64,000 nucleotides of DNA. Origin: a virus. Below the pieces are notes generated by a model, which worked only from the letters and a program-made list of their open reading frames with translations, had not been told where the DNA came from and ran no database searches. Below, piece by piece: positions 38,299-45,508 of this stretch. Made by a program: the position numbers and the translations under genes. Where the stretch lies: IMG/VR virus record IMGVR_UViG_3300031237_000001, positions 1 through 64,000 of that record; one strand, 5' to 3'. How positions within the stretch are numbered: the stretch's first letter is position 1; the number at the start of each line of letters is the position of its first letter.

Positions 38299-39669
38299 TT
38301 AGAAGCCGCCGCGACTCTGCTGGGCGAAGGCCGGGTAGAGCATTGACGCGCCGCCTCGTCCTAAAGAGGGAGGCCGCGCTTGGAACCGGGGCTGGAACGG
38401 ATTCATGCCGCCGCCTTGCGGCTGAAAGGGACGGACGCCGCCGTAGATACTTTGCAGACCTTGGAGGAGGGAAAGCATGTCCATGACGCCACCACCGCCG
38501 GGCACGCCGCCCGGACTTCCCAGGCCGAAGCCGCCTCCGCCGCCGCCCAGAAGCATCTGGAGAAGACTGCCGATGTCCAAGCTACCGCCCCCTAGATTCG
38601 CCGGGCCGCCGGGGCCACCGAGACTCGCACCGCCGAGGCCGCCTCCTTGCGGAGTAGGAGCAGGAGCCGCCGCCGGTCGTGCCTGCGCCGCCGGACCGCC
38701 GCCGCCCGGTCTACCAGGGCCGCCGGGGCCGAACGCACCCGGACCTTGGTGAAGGCCCGCCTGAGCATAAGCATCGGGCGCCGGGTTCGCCATAGCTTGG
38801 CCACCCGTCAACTGACCGGGGAGCCACGGAGAAAGCGGGCCGCTAACCGTCTGCCCCGGATTCTGCAACTGCTGTTGTTGTAGACCGGCGGTGAAGAGGC
38901 CGGGGTTCGACCTCATCAACTCGGTTGAGTACGACGTACCGACGTTCTGGTAACCCGGTAAGAAGGACTGACCGCGCCGTCCGAGGACCGGTGGTTGAAT
39001 ACCCTGCGGGCCGTAGATGGAGCCGAGGTCCGTGGGGCCGCCTAGGTTGCGACCCGACTGAGGATCGAACGGAGCCAAGCCGGTGAAGTCCACCATGGAA
39101 GCGCCCGGCTCCCACTTCTGCTGCCCACCGAACCAGTCCATGAAAGCCTGGAAAGGATTGCCTTGAGCCTGTGCAGACGGGGCGACCATTTGGCCGCCCG
39201 GATTCATCGCCGCCTGCCTGGACCGCGCTGGCAGGTTCATCGTCGCAGACGGCTGTTCGGCCGGTGCGCCACCGCCCGGGTTGTACCCGCCGCCGTACAG
39301 ACCTCTACCCTGCATCGTCGCCAGGATGTTCGTCCCGGCGCCGAAGGTGTCAGGAGCCATGTCGCGCAGCATCGTGGAGAAGCCTGCTGGATTCGCCCGC
39401 GATGCCGAACCGGCGCCCCAGTCCCGCCCCGCTTCTCCGGGCATCCACAGACCGCCGCCCGCCGCGCCCGCTAGAGGATCAGCCTGCCAGGAGCCCTCCC
39501 AGCCTCGAACCGCCGCGCCAGTCGGATCTGTGTAGGTCTGCGTACCATAGGTCTGTTCGCGCCGCGCCTGACGGTCCTCCTCGGTCGTGCCCGGAGCCTC
39601 GCCGCCGTCGCCCGCGCCTCGGTATGCCTCTTGCTCCGCCGCCGTCCAGAAACCGTTCTCGTCAGGCAT
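38299..39669 (-). CDS. Gly/Pro-rich virion-associated protein (456 aa)
   Basis: ATG 39669 follows GGAGACATG. Low complexity: glycine, proline, alanine and glutamine dominate (GGGSLDIGSLLQMLLGGGGG). The opening NGFWTAAEQEAYRGAG is shared with the early protein at 7516. Likely disordered or fibrous; part of the tail or ejection set by position only. Confidence 0.6.
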   Translation of the reverse strand: MPDENGFWTAAEQEAYRGAGDGGEAPGTTEEDRQARREQTYGTQTYTDPTGAAVRGWEGSWQADPLAGAAGGGLWMPGEAGRDWGAGSASRANPAGFSTMLRDMAPDTFGAGTNILATMQGRGLYGGGYNPGGGAPAEQPSATMNLPARSRQAAMNPGGQMVAPSAQAQGNPFQAFMDWFGGQQKWEPGASMVDFTGLAPFDPQSGRNLGGPTDLGSIYGPQGIQPPVLGRRGQSFLPGYQNVGTSYSTELMRSNPGLFTAGLQQQQLQNPGQTVSGPLSPWLPGQLTGGQAMANPAPDAYAQAGLHQGPGAFGPGGPGRPGGGGPAAQARPAAAPAPTPQGGGLGGASLGGPGGPANLGGGSLDIGSLLQMLLGGGGGGFGLGSPGGVPGGGGVMDMLSLLQGLQSIYGGVRPFQPQGGGMNPFQPRFQARPPSLGRGGASMLYPAFAQQSRGGF

Positions 39670-39687
39670 CTTACATGTCTCCTCTGC

Positions 39688-39921
39688 TTACTTCATCACT
39701 GGCTTCGCCCTAGGGATCGCCAGCTCATCAGCCTGCCTCTTCTGCCGGGCCTTCACCTCATCCGCGTAGTTCTGCGCCCGTTTCTTCGCTGCTTGATAGT
39801 CAGCCGGGCTTGGGGCGGGTGACGCCGCGGACTTCTTGCCCTGACCGGCGGCCGCTTTCAACGCAGCTGAGCCGAAGAGGAAGTCCCCGAGTTTATCCCA
39901 AGCAGACCTCTCCTCGGCCAT
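39688..39921 (-). CDS. Small helical late protein (77 aa)
   Basis: ATG 39921, its start 2 nt from the preceding gene. Ala/Lys-rich helix (YQAAKKRAQNYADEVKARQKRQADEL) with a hydrophobic early segment. Function unknown. Confidence 0.6.
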   Translation of the reverse strand: MAEERSAWDKLGDFLFGSAALKAAAGQGKKSAASPAPSPADYQAAKKRAQNYADEVKARQKRQADELAIPRAKPVMK

Positions 39922-39922
39922 G

Positions 39923-40351
39923 CTAGTCCGCCTTCTTCTTCGCCAGGTTCATCAAGTCCACGGCGGTCGAGTAGGTACCGAAGCGCTTGATGTACTCCAC
40001 GTCGAAGGCTTGGAAGTTGCCCGTTCCCACGTGCTTCGCCAGCATGTAGACGCGGGGATGGACACCCACGCTACCCTGGAAGCTGCCCTTACTCACAGCG
40101 AAGACGAACTCGAAGTCGCCGATCTTAACCTTGTCGGGATTCAGGCCCCACGTCTCGAAGCGGGCCAGAGCCTTGCCTAGGTCTCCAACGATCTCGGGCG
40201 CAGCGTCGGCGGGCAGAATCTTCGCGCCCTTTGTCAGGTGGTACTCAACGTCACTGAGCGTAATGGGCGGCGCGGCGTAGACCGCCGGGGCCGCGCAGAG
40301 AACCAGCGCTATCAGAAGCGCCGTTAGACTTCGGTAGATTTTCGTTTTCAC
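39923..40351 (-). CDS. Exported late protein (142 aa)
   Basis: GTG 40351 follows AGGAGGAGAGACA. Residues 1-26 form a classic signal peptide (MKTKIYRSLTALLIALVLC ... VYA). The mature part is a compact alpha/beta domain with no cysteines. It is the second exported product of the late operon. A periplasmic role during lysis or a particle protein acting in the periplasm are both possible. Confidence 0.7.
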   Translation of the reverse strand: MKTKIYRSLTALLIALVLCAAPAVYAAPPITLSDVEYHLTKGAKILPADAAPEIVGDLGKALARFETWGLNPDKVKIGDFEFVFAVSKGSFQGSVGVHPRVYMLAKHVGTGNFQAFDVEYIKRFGTYSTAVDLMNLAKKKAD

Positions 40352-40402
40352 TGTCTCTCCTCCTGGACTGCGACGGGTGAACCACCCGCCTTTACATCCT
40401 CG

Positions 40403-40564
40403 TCACTTCTTTCGTTTCGTGCTCAGTTCCCTCTGGCCCGCCTCGTGCTTGCGGGCGTTTTCCGTCGCGTAAAACACGCGCTTGGCCTTCTCCGTCCCGT
40501 ACTGCTTTTGCATCGAGGCCATCACCTTCTCGCCGTGACCTTTGAAATGTTCTGACAGCGGCAC
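40403..40564 (-). CDS. Conserved-type small basic protein (53 aa)
   Basis: GTG 40564 follows GACGGAGATTAACCC. The sequence MPLSEHFKGHGEKVMASMQK, then QYG and VFYATENARK, matches a small protein I know from many unrelated phages and prophages (SKHFxGxGxKVMxSMxxxYGxxKGxxVFYATxNK). Its role is unknown. Basic C-terminus (STKRKK). Confidence 0.8.
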   Translation of the reverse strand: MPLSEHFKGHGEKVMASMQKQYGTEKAKRVFYATENARKHEAGQRELSTKRKK

Positions 40565-40567
40565 GGG

Positions 40568-40738
40568 TTAATCTCCGTCTACACACTCGACATCGACCAC
40601 GTCGGAGAAGACCGTCTCCATCGGGGCCGGCCCGCCCCACAAGCCGTACTCCCTGAACTCCTTTTCCTCTTCGCTCTGCTCGGCCTTGACGCGGGCGTCC
40701 GGGTCATACGGGCCGAAACTCATAAGTCTAACGTGCAT
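40568..40738 (-). CDS. Small acidic late protein (56 aa)
   Basis: ATG 40738 lies 9 nt behind GGAGAGG. Acidic product (EQSEEEKEFREYGLWGGPAP). It is preceded by the TAAAATGGGGT motif at 40754-40764. Function unknown. Confidence 0.65.
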   Translation of the reverse strand: MHVRLMSFGPYDPDARVKAEQSEEEKEFREYGLWGGPAPMETVFSDVVDVECVDGD

Positions 40739-40753
40739 AGACGGAACCTCTCC

Positions 40754-40764
40754 ACCCCATTTTA
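40754..40764 (-). promoter_or_regulatory. Recurring late-region motif TAAAATGGGGT
   Basis: Reads TAAAATGGGGT on the - strand before the gene at 40568-40738. The same or near-same sequence is found at 48932, 51249, 53441, 54743 and 61294. TAAAAT resembles a -10 box, but no -35 is seen. Confidence 0.45.
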
Positions 40765-40804
40765 TCGTCGTCCCTCTACCCGACCGTTTCTACGTAAAAA
40801 AGCC

Positions 40805-40833
40805 TTGACTTCTCCTCGGGGACCTGCTAACAT
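40805..40833 (+). promoter_or_regulatory. Promoter of the structured RNA
   Basis: TTGACT at 40805-40810, a 17-nt spacer and TAACAT at 40828-40833. The 36 nt from CTTGAC to the next ATG align without gaps to the promoter at 61941-61976, with ACCTGCTAA identical. It points to the + strand, against the late operon, and transcription would start near 40840. Confidence 0.7.
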
Positions 40834-40840
40834 GACTTTA

Positions 40841-41206
40841 TGAGCAGACGGTTCGCGCCCTCGGTGGCTCCGCTTCCCAACCCTAACCTTGGCCACCGAG
40901 GGTCTGCTCATCGTTACGATGCGCGACCAAAGGATGAAGGGGGCCAGCCGAGGGACGCCGGCGGCGACCCCGCCGGAACCGCGGAGATACTGGCCTATGT
41001 CCGCCCGTCGGCAGCCCCCTTCACAAGTTGCAGGACCGAACCGCCTAGCGTGGACGTAGGCCCTGCTCAGAAGCTGTGCGATGATCTAAGCCGCCTTTAG
41101 GGGGTAGGAGAAGATGCCGTCAGTTGTTGCTTGGGGCCGTCTTGGTCCCCGCTTGCAAGGAGCGACACAATGCGCGGCTATGCAGGTTCGAGTCCTGCTC
41201 GCACAG
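40841..41206 (+). ncRNA. Large structured RNA with tRNA-like 3' domain
   Basis: About 366 nt downstream of a promoter, on the strand opposite to its neighbours. Perfect helices: 40841-48/40903-10; 40858-68/40892-902 (11 bp); 40935-44/41014-23 (10 bp); 40947-51/41008-12; 40958-64/40970-76; 41030-34/41062-66 with 41043-47/41057-61. The 3' part copies a tRNA: CTGTGCGA 41074-81 pairs with TCGCACAG 41199-206; the 3' strand directly follows a T-arm GCAGG-TTCGAGT-CCTGC (41182-98). A 6-bp helix (41089-94/41174-79) stands where tmRNA has its P2. Between them is 41125-31/41161-67. It is not a normal tRNA (133 nt, no D-arm). A tmRNA-like element, another phage RNA, or a tRNA relic at an attachment site are the alternatives. 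Confidence 0.7.
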
Positions 41207-41214
41207 TTCCATTT

Positions 41215-41967
41215 CTAAGCCATCAGTAAGGAGTTCGGGGAGTAGATGGAGGACCCGGTCGGCCCGGCCAAGGCTTCCCTCGGGGCGATAGCCGGGGCGC
41301 CCAACTCTAAGCCCTCAGCCGACGCCATCCCGGCGATTCGCTCCAGGCACAGGGCTAGTTGACCTGTGTACTGCGACCCCTGACCCTTGACGTGGATGAC
41401 TTGACCCGCCCGAGGGTCCCCGGCGATCTGCCATGCGGCCCACTTGAGGGCCTCGACCCAAACGTCGAAGTAGATGTCGTCGAAGGGCAGGGCGGTTGAC
41501 AGGAGCGTCGAGGCGAGTACCTTCGTCGGCCTCTTCTTGTACGTGCCCTGAACGATGTACGTGGAGCACGCCGCGTTCGATGGGACGCGGGGATAGACGC
41601 GGAAGGCCCGCCGTGCCCGCTCGTACCCGATGGCGTGGGGCATCGCTCGAACGTGCGTCTCTCTCAAGTCCTGGATGACGGAGAGATCGAAGCGAGCCGG
41701 CGGGTCCGAGTTCAGTAGTAGTAGGGCGGCCAGTCTCAGCCCGTAGAAGTCGGCCGGTACGCTCACCGCGGGCGGCCCGTGATCCTGTTCATCGGGGATG
41801 AGGTAGAAGGGCGGTAGGGAAGCCAGCGTCTCGCGCCAGTCGAAGGACATCCAGATCAGGTTCGTCGCCATGTTCGCTATCGCCGCGGCGAACTCGTCCT
41901 CCACGTTCCGGTTGAGCTGCTTCGCCGCGATCTGAATAGCATCCTGATACTTGTACGTCGCCGCCAT
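41215..41967 (-). CDS. Adaptor-like head-tail protein, copy A (250 aa)
   Basis: ATG 41967. Helical N-terminus (DAIQIAAKQLNRNVEDEF), then IWMSFDWRETLASL, a beta part ending in GTYKK, and GDPRAG with (Y)xGQLA near the C-terminus. These points recur in the protein at 42910 (MWMAAPWRWTVGAF, GTYKK, DDPRAG, SGQRA), so the two are paralogues. The layout resembles tail tubular A (T7 gp11-type) adaptors, which join portal and nozzle. A phage with two different copies might stack two rings. Confidence 0.65.
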   Translation of the reverse strand: MAATYKYQDAIQIAAKQLNRNVEDEFAAAIANMATNLIWMSFDWRETLASLPPFYLIPDEQDHGPPAVSVPADFYGLRLAALLLLNSDPPARFDLSVIQDLRETHVRAMPHAIGYERARRAFRVYPRVPSNAACSTYIVQGTYKKRPTKVLASTLLSTALPFDDIYFDVWVEALKWAAWQIAGDPRAGQVIHVKGQGSQYTGQLALCLERIAGMASAEGLELGAPAIAPREALAGPTGSSIYSPNSLLMA

Positions 41968-42462
41968 TTACTCCACGATTCCTTTCAACAGGCCGAGAAG
42001 TGTACCGACGCCCTCTTCCTTACCAAGCTGCTTCTCTGTCCGGCGCGACCACGTCCACTTCTTGACGGCCTGCTTGAGAGACTCGGTCTCCTCGGTCAGC
42101 TCCTTGGCCGACTTCACTTCGACGCCGCGTCCTCGCAAGACCTTCGACAGGGCTATCGTCTCGGTGATCTGCCCGCCCAGGTTCGGTAGAGAAGCCTTCT
42201 CCTTCTGAACCTCCTCTAGGAAGTCCTTCAAGCCTCGGGCCGAGTCCCACGGTCGCGGCGCCCGTTTCATCTTTACCGATGCTAGCACAGGTAACAGGGC
42301 GCCTGCAATCGGCAGGTAGTCCAGGAGCTGCTCCGTTATAGCACCGCCGAAGAGGGCGCCAGGAGACGCGGCGATCTCCGGTCTCAGGGCCTGGGACTGG
42401 GCGGCGGCGTCCAGGTCGGCCTGCGTCTTCGGGGGCCACGTAGCTTGAGGGGCGACTGCCAT
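41968..42462 (-). CDS. Hypothetical late protein with hydrophobic segment (164 aa)
   Basis: ATG 42462 follows AAGGTGAG; its stop abuts the next gene. Residues 45-62 (QLLDYLPIAGALLPVLAS) may touch a membrane; the rest is a charged helix (ELTEETESLKQAVKKW). Function unknown. Confidence 0.6.
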   Translation of the reverse strand: MAVAPQATWPPKTQADLDAAAQSQALRPEIAASPGALFGGAITEQLLDYLPIAGALLPVLASVKMKRAPRPWDSARGLKDFLEEVQKEKASLPNLGGQITETIALSKVLRGRGVEVKSAKELTEETESLKQAVKKWTWSRRTEKQLGKEEGVGTLLGLLKGIVE

Positions 42463-42480
42463 CTCACCTTCAGTTTACAC

Positions 42481-42510
42481 TTGACAGGGGCCGAAGACAT
42501 CCGTTAGAAT
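42481..42510 (+). promoter_or_regulatory. Sigma-70-like promoter of the inverted gene
   Basis: TTGACA at 42481-42486 and TAGAAT at 42505-42510 with an 18-nt spacer (or TTAGAA with 17). It faces right, opposite to the late genes around it. The -10 ends only 7 nt before the ATG at 42518, so the message would have almost no leader. Confidence 0.8.
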
Positions 42511-42517
42511 AGAGGAC

Positions 42518-42913
42518 ATGAGCTTAGAAAGATGGATTCACTTCCAACCCGCCTTCGACAAGAGAAGTTCAGATCCCAACAAAAGCTACGGTATACACGG
42601 CGTTGACATGACGTGGTACGTTCGTGGTTCGGAAGGGGCGGTGCAATGGAAGGTCTACACACACTGGCACTGGCTGAAAATGTCAATACAAGAACCAATG
42701 ACGGTAGATCTGGGTTACCATTCTTATAAGCCTCGTTATGAAGGGCAGGACTGCATTACCGAATCCTGCGAGATTTTGTACGGAAAGCCCTGTTACTACG
42801 ATGGTTCTTCATTGAATGCGGAACCTGTGTTTAAGATCCTTTTGGAAAAGGGTAGCGATGCGGTCTGGGAACACTTAGAGGGGTTTTACCGCTCGGTCTT
42901 CTCTGAAGGCTAA
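42518..42913 (+). CDS. Accessory (moron-like) gene with its own promoter (131 aa)
   Basis: A lone + strand gene inside the - strand late operon, with its own promoter and A/T-richer codons than its neighbours. These are the marks of a moron. ATG 42518 is close behind GAGGAC and lies nearly at the expected transcription start. The protein is soluble, aromatic and His/Tyr-rich (MTWYVRG, WKVYTHWHWLKMS, GYHSYKPRYEG, CYYDGSS). No family recognised. Such genes often alter the host (superinfection exclusion, anti-defence). The stop overlaps that of the adaptor gene opposite by 4 nt. Confidence 0.75.
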   Translation: MSLERWIHFQPAFDKRSSDPNKSYGIHGVDMTWYVRGSEGAVQWKVYTHWHWLKMSIQEPMTVDLGYHSYKPRYEGQDCITESCEILYGKPCYYDGSSLNAEPVFKILLEKGSDAVWEHLEGFYRSVFSEG

Positions 42914-43623
42914 CGACGGTCGCTCTGCGCCTCGGGAGCCGTCCGCGTCGAGAACAGCGGCATCTTCTCCCGTTCCCGCATGATCTGCAACGCAGCCTCG
43001 AACTGCGCCCGCTGCCCTGAGAAACTGTACCTGTTACCGTCCACCTTCACGTCGCCGGCCCGCGGGTCGTCCGCGTACTTGTACGCATAGTAGAGGACGC
43101 CCTCTTCATAAACCCAGGCCCACTCGTCGTTGAAGCCGAGGAGGCCCTGCGTCGAGGAGTTCGCCCGGGTCACCGTCGTCGCCGCCTTCTTGTACGTCCC
43201 CAAGAGCTTCGTCGTCCCCGAGGACAGAGCGCCGGGCTTCGGTTGCAACCGCAGGACCCCGGCCTGTCCGGGTGTCCCAGTAACCGCAACCTTCGACGGG
43301 TTGCCGACGATGCCTACGTCCGTGTGGAGGAACTCCTCTACGTCGAGCCCTCTGACCGTCTGCTCCGAGCCGCTATCGGTCGTCACGATGTAGGCGTCGA
43401 GCAGGTAGAGGAAGTCGGACGGTAGGCTAGGCGCATAATCCTGAGTATTGGCGAGGACGGTCACAGAGGGGAACGCGCCGACCGTCCAGCGCCACGGAGC
43501 GGCCATCCACATGACCTTGTGCGCCGAGTCGAGGATGCGGGCGTCCACGTCCTCTAGCGGCATGTTCTTTACGAACGTCTTCGCGTAGTCGAAGGCTTCG
43601 ATAGGTCGGTAGATAGTAGCCAT
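42910..43623 (-). CDS. Adaptor-like head-tail protein, copy B (237 aa)
   Basis: ATG 43623. Paralogue of the protein at 41215: helical start, MWMAAPWRWTVGAFPSV, LPSDFLYLLDAYIV, GTYKK, an EWAWVYEEG helix, DDPRAG and SGQRAQFEAAL. Similar to podovirus adaptor (tail tubular A) proteins. The inverted accessory gene lies between the two copies. Confidence 0.65.
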   Translation of the reverse strand: MATIYRPIEAFDYAKTFVKNMPLEDVDARILDSAHKVMWMAAPWRWTVGAFPSVTVLANTQDYAPSLPSDFLYLLDAYIVTTDSGSEQTVRGLDVEEFLHTDVGIVGNPSKVAVTGTPGQAGVLRLQPKPGALSSGTTKLLGTYKKAATTVTRANSSTQGLLGFNDEWAWVYEEGVLYYAYKYADDPRAGDVKVDGNRYSFSGQRAQFEAALQIMREREKMPLFSTRTAPEAQSDRR

Positions 43624-43626
43624 GGG

Positions 43627-43833
43627 CTAGCTCGTCGCCGTCCATAATGGCGTCCAGGGGGTGTTCCAAGGATTCGTGCCGCCTGGATAAGCCGGGTATG
43701 GTTGCTGCCAAATCGGCGGGTAGGAGATGAACGGGAACCAAGGAGGGCGGCCACACGTTTTACACGTGCCGCAGTACGGGCACACGTGCGGATCGTTCTG
43801 CTCCAGCTTGCCAGTTGTACTTTCGTTAAGCAC
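43627..43833 (-). CDS. Small Cys-rich, Pro/Trp-rich protein (68 aa)
   Basis: GTG 43833 follows GTAGGAGGCCCG. CPYCGTCKTCG near residue 18 is a compact zinc-binding cluster; the rest is Pro/Trp/Tyr-rich (PPIWQQPYPAYPGG). Function unknown. Confidence 0.6.
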   Translation of the reverse strand: MLNESTTGKLEQNDPHVCPYCGTCKTCGRPPWFPFISYPPIWQQPYPAYPGGTNPWNTPWTPLWTATS

Positions 43834-44211
43834 CTAGATCGGGCCTCCTACGAGCTGCGGGTCCGGCCGCAGATGCTGTGGAGTTTCCTGACTGGTAAAC
43901 TCTTTCGCGCAATAGGCGCAGATAAAGTGTTCATCGCGGTGATGGTCCCTCTGCCCCGCCAGCGCCGTGCGCATACTGGGCTTGATGTGCATACAGGCGG
44001 CCTGTGCGGCGATGATGCCGGCCCGGTCCTTCGCGGCAGCCTCGGCGTTCATCCGCTTGAACGCGATCATCTGCTCCTTCTGCTCATTCTCCCGGTCCTG
44101 CTCCTTCTTGGCGCGGGAGATATTCAACCGGGCCTGCTCGATTTGCAGACGCATGTACTCGTCTTGCAGGTTCTCCCCCGGCAGACCGGGCATCTTTTCA
44201 ACAGCCGCCAT
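43834..44211 (-). CDS. Helical protein with C-terminal zinc finger (125 aa)
   Basis: ATG 44211 follows AAAGAGGAGAGCATAC inside the end of the preceding gene. A charged coiled-coil-like first half (QIEQARLNISRAKKEQDREN) is followed by C...H ... HHRDEHFICAYC, a His/Cys zinc finger. Function unknown. Confidence 0.65.
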   Translation of the reverse strand: MAAVEKMPGLPGENLQDEYMRLQIEQARLNISRAKKEQDRENEQKEQMIAFKRMNAEAAAKDRAGIIAAQAACMHIKPSMRTALAGQRDHHRDEHFICAYCAKEFTSQETPQHLRPDPQLVGGPI

Positions 44212-44368
44212 GTATGCTCTCCTCTTTGTAAACTGCTTTGAAACAGACCTCGTGCATGAGACCCTTTATAAGAATCCCACTTTTTGCGTCGATCCTCTCC
44301 TGTTCTTCTTGACTGATAGGTTCCCTGCACCAGGAGCAGATAGTCAACCGTTGGTCTGCGTCGTTCAC
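44198..44368 (-). CDS. Small zinc-finger protein (56 aa)
   Basis: GTG 44368 to TGA 44198. The protein has ICSWCREPI and, 26 residues later, HEVCF, an arrangement (CxxC...HExC) seen in many small phage zinc-binding proteins. The stop lies in the start of the next gene (14-nt overlap). Function unknown. Confidence 0.65.
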   Translation of the reverse strand: MNDADQRLTICSWCREPISQEEQERIDAKSGILIKGLMHEVCFKAVYKEESIHGGC

Positions 44369-44390
44369 TAGGTCCTCACGACCTCCACGT

Positions 44391-44768
44391 CTATTTTACC
44401 GCACGACTTTTCTCGTAAAGCCGCCAGAACTGCGCGGTCATCTTCTCCACAGCCTGGGCAAGCTTCTCCTCGCCGCGTTTGGTGAGGACGCGGACCTTAC
44501 GCCTGGCGGCCCACGTCATGCCGGCATGGACCATTTCGTGCGTCACAATACCGGGCACGACGCTTCGGGGAGCGAAGAAGATCTGTCCGAGTTCGGGTCC
44601 GTCAGCGCACCAGGATACAACGATGGCTCGAAAGTCCATTCTGCGCAGGTTCGTCAGAGCATGATAGAAACGGAACATCTTGTGCTCCGAACGAAACAAG
44701 CGCACGGTAAAGTAGCTCTTTTGACGGCGACCTTCGGGATAGACGCGGAAGTGAAGGGGCGTGGACAT
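44391..44768 (-). CDS. HExxH metallopeptidase-like protein (125 aa)
   Basis: ATG 44768 follows AAGGTAG. Residues 75-83 read THEMVHAGM, an HExxH zinc site in a helix, after a beta-rich part (DFRAIVVSW). The C-terminal half is a basic helix. Small phage proteins with HE(x)(x)HA are related to SprT/WLM-like or M78-like peptidases. It lies near small membrane proteins and could be part of a lysis module, since no normal endolysin is seen; a particle-maturation protease is the alternative. Confidence 0.65.
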   Translation of the reverse strand: MSTPLHFRVYPEGRRQKSYFTVRLFRSEHKMFRFYHALTNLRRMDFRAIVVSWCADGPELGQIFFAPRSVVPGIVTHEMVHAGMTWAARRKVRVLTKRGEEKLAQAVEKMTAQFWRLYEKSRAVK

Positions 44769-44786
44769 CTACCTTGGCCGTGTGAC

Positions 44787-45428
44787 CTACCAGGGCCGTG
44801 TGAAAGGACGCCGTCCCGTATTCTGAGCCCACTCCGGAGAATTGTCGGGGCCGTAGAAGTGCTTCTCGGCGTCGGGTATACGGACGATGCCGTCGGCGAT
44901 CAACTGGAGGAGGATGGAACGCCAGCCTTTCATCCACGGCCGCCACGGCTGCTCCACCCGTTTGAATCCCGGCCGCAGGTCACGAGGGTCCCAGATGTAC
45001 CCGTGCCCCGGCTTGAACTCGTAGTGCGGCAGGTCAGAGCGGTGCAGGACCTTCTGGGACAGGTCCGGTACATCCTCGACCTTGCGAGTCATCGGACTTC
45101 TCTCCGGCATGATGTCGGCGTGGTAGAGCGTCGCCCAACGGACTTGACCGTCCGCGTCTCGAAGGGACATGCGGTTGAAGCGGTAACCGGGGACGATCAC
45201 AGTGAACTCAACCTGCGGTAGGAGCCGTCTCATCCGACGCTCGAACTCCGCCGCGGTCATCATCCGTCCCATACGGCGCGGCGTATTCGTCGGGTCCGTT
45301 TCCTCGTCGAGTAGGTACTGTGAGTTGACCGTCTCCATCTTTAACCAGTTAGAGACCTGCTCCTCGTGCTCCCTGACCCGCTTTTCTTCGGCGAGCCGTT
45401 CAACCGCTGCGCTGTCCAGAGTTAGCAT
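44787..45428 (-). CDS. Hypothetical late protein (213 aa)
   Basis: ATG 45428 follows TAGAGGTCGT; a longer frame to 45476 has no site. Helical N-terminus (SAAVERLAEEKRVREHEEQV), then an alpha/beta part (VEFTVIVPGYRFN) and an aromatic C-terminus (WRPWMKGWRS). No domain recognised. Overlaps the 28-residue membrane peptide gene. Confidence 0.65.
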   Translation of the reverse strand: MLTLDSAAVERLAEEKRVREHEEQVSNWLKMETVNSQYLLDEETDPTNTPRRMGRMMTAAEFERRMRRLLPQVEFTVIVPGYRFNRMSLRDADGQVRWATLYHADIMPERSPMTRKVEDVPDLSQKVLHRSDLPHYEFKPGHGYIWDPRDLRPGFKRVEQPWRPWMKGWRSILLQLIADGIVRIPDAEKHFYGPDNSPEWAQNTGRRPFTRPW

Positions 45429-45508
45429 ACGACCTCTATAAGTAAGGCGATGACGGCTCCGACGAGGAGAATCCAAGGGACGACAGGGTCAAGTAAAACG
45501 CGGGTCAT
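45422..45508 (-). CDS. 28-residue membrane peptide
   Basis: ATG 45508 overlaps the previous stop (ATGA), and the stop overlaps the next start by 7 nt. Hydrophobic core (VPWILLVGAVIALLI). With the neighbour at 45505 it could make a two-part holin-like unit; this is an inference from position and size. Confidence 0.5.
   Translation of the reverse strand: MTRVLLDPVVPWILLVGAVIALLIEVVC

Noticed and set aside
40392-40640. An 82-codon - strand frame overlapping 40403-40738.
   Set aside because: It is Arg/Gly-rich and out of frame with two small genes that have good ribosome-binding sites, one of them of a known phage type.
40840-41100. An 86-codon + strand frame at the start of the structured RNA.
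   Set aside because: The sequence is Pro/Arg/Ser-rich with rare codons and no protein-like pattern, and perfect helices run through it. The ATG falls where the matching promoter module has one, so a leaderless gene is not fully excluded.
41074-41206. An ordinary tRNA gene.
   Set aside because: T-arm and acceptor fit, but the distance of 133 nt, the lack of a D-stem and the lack of an anticodon arm do not.
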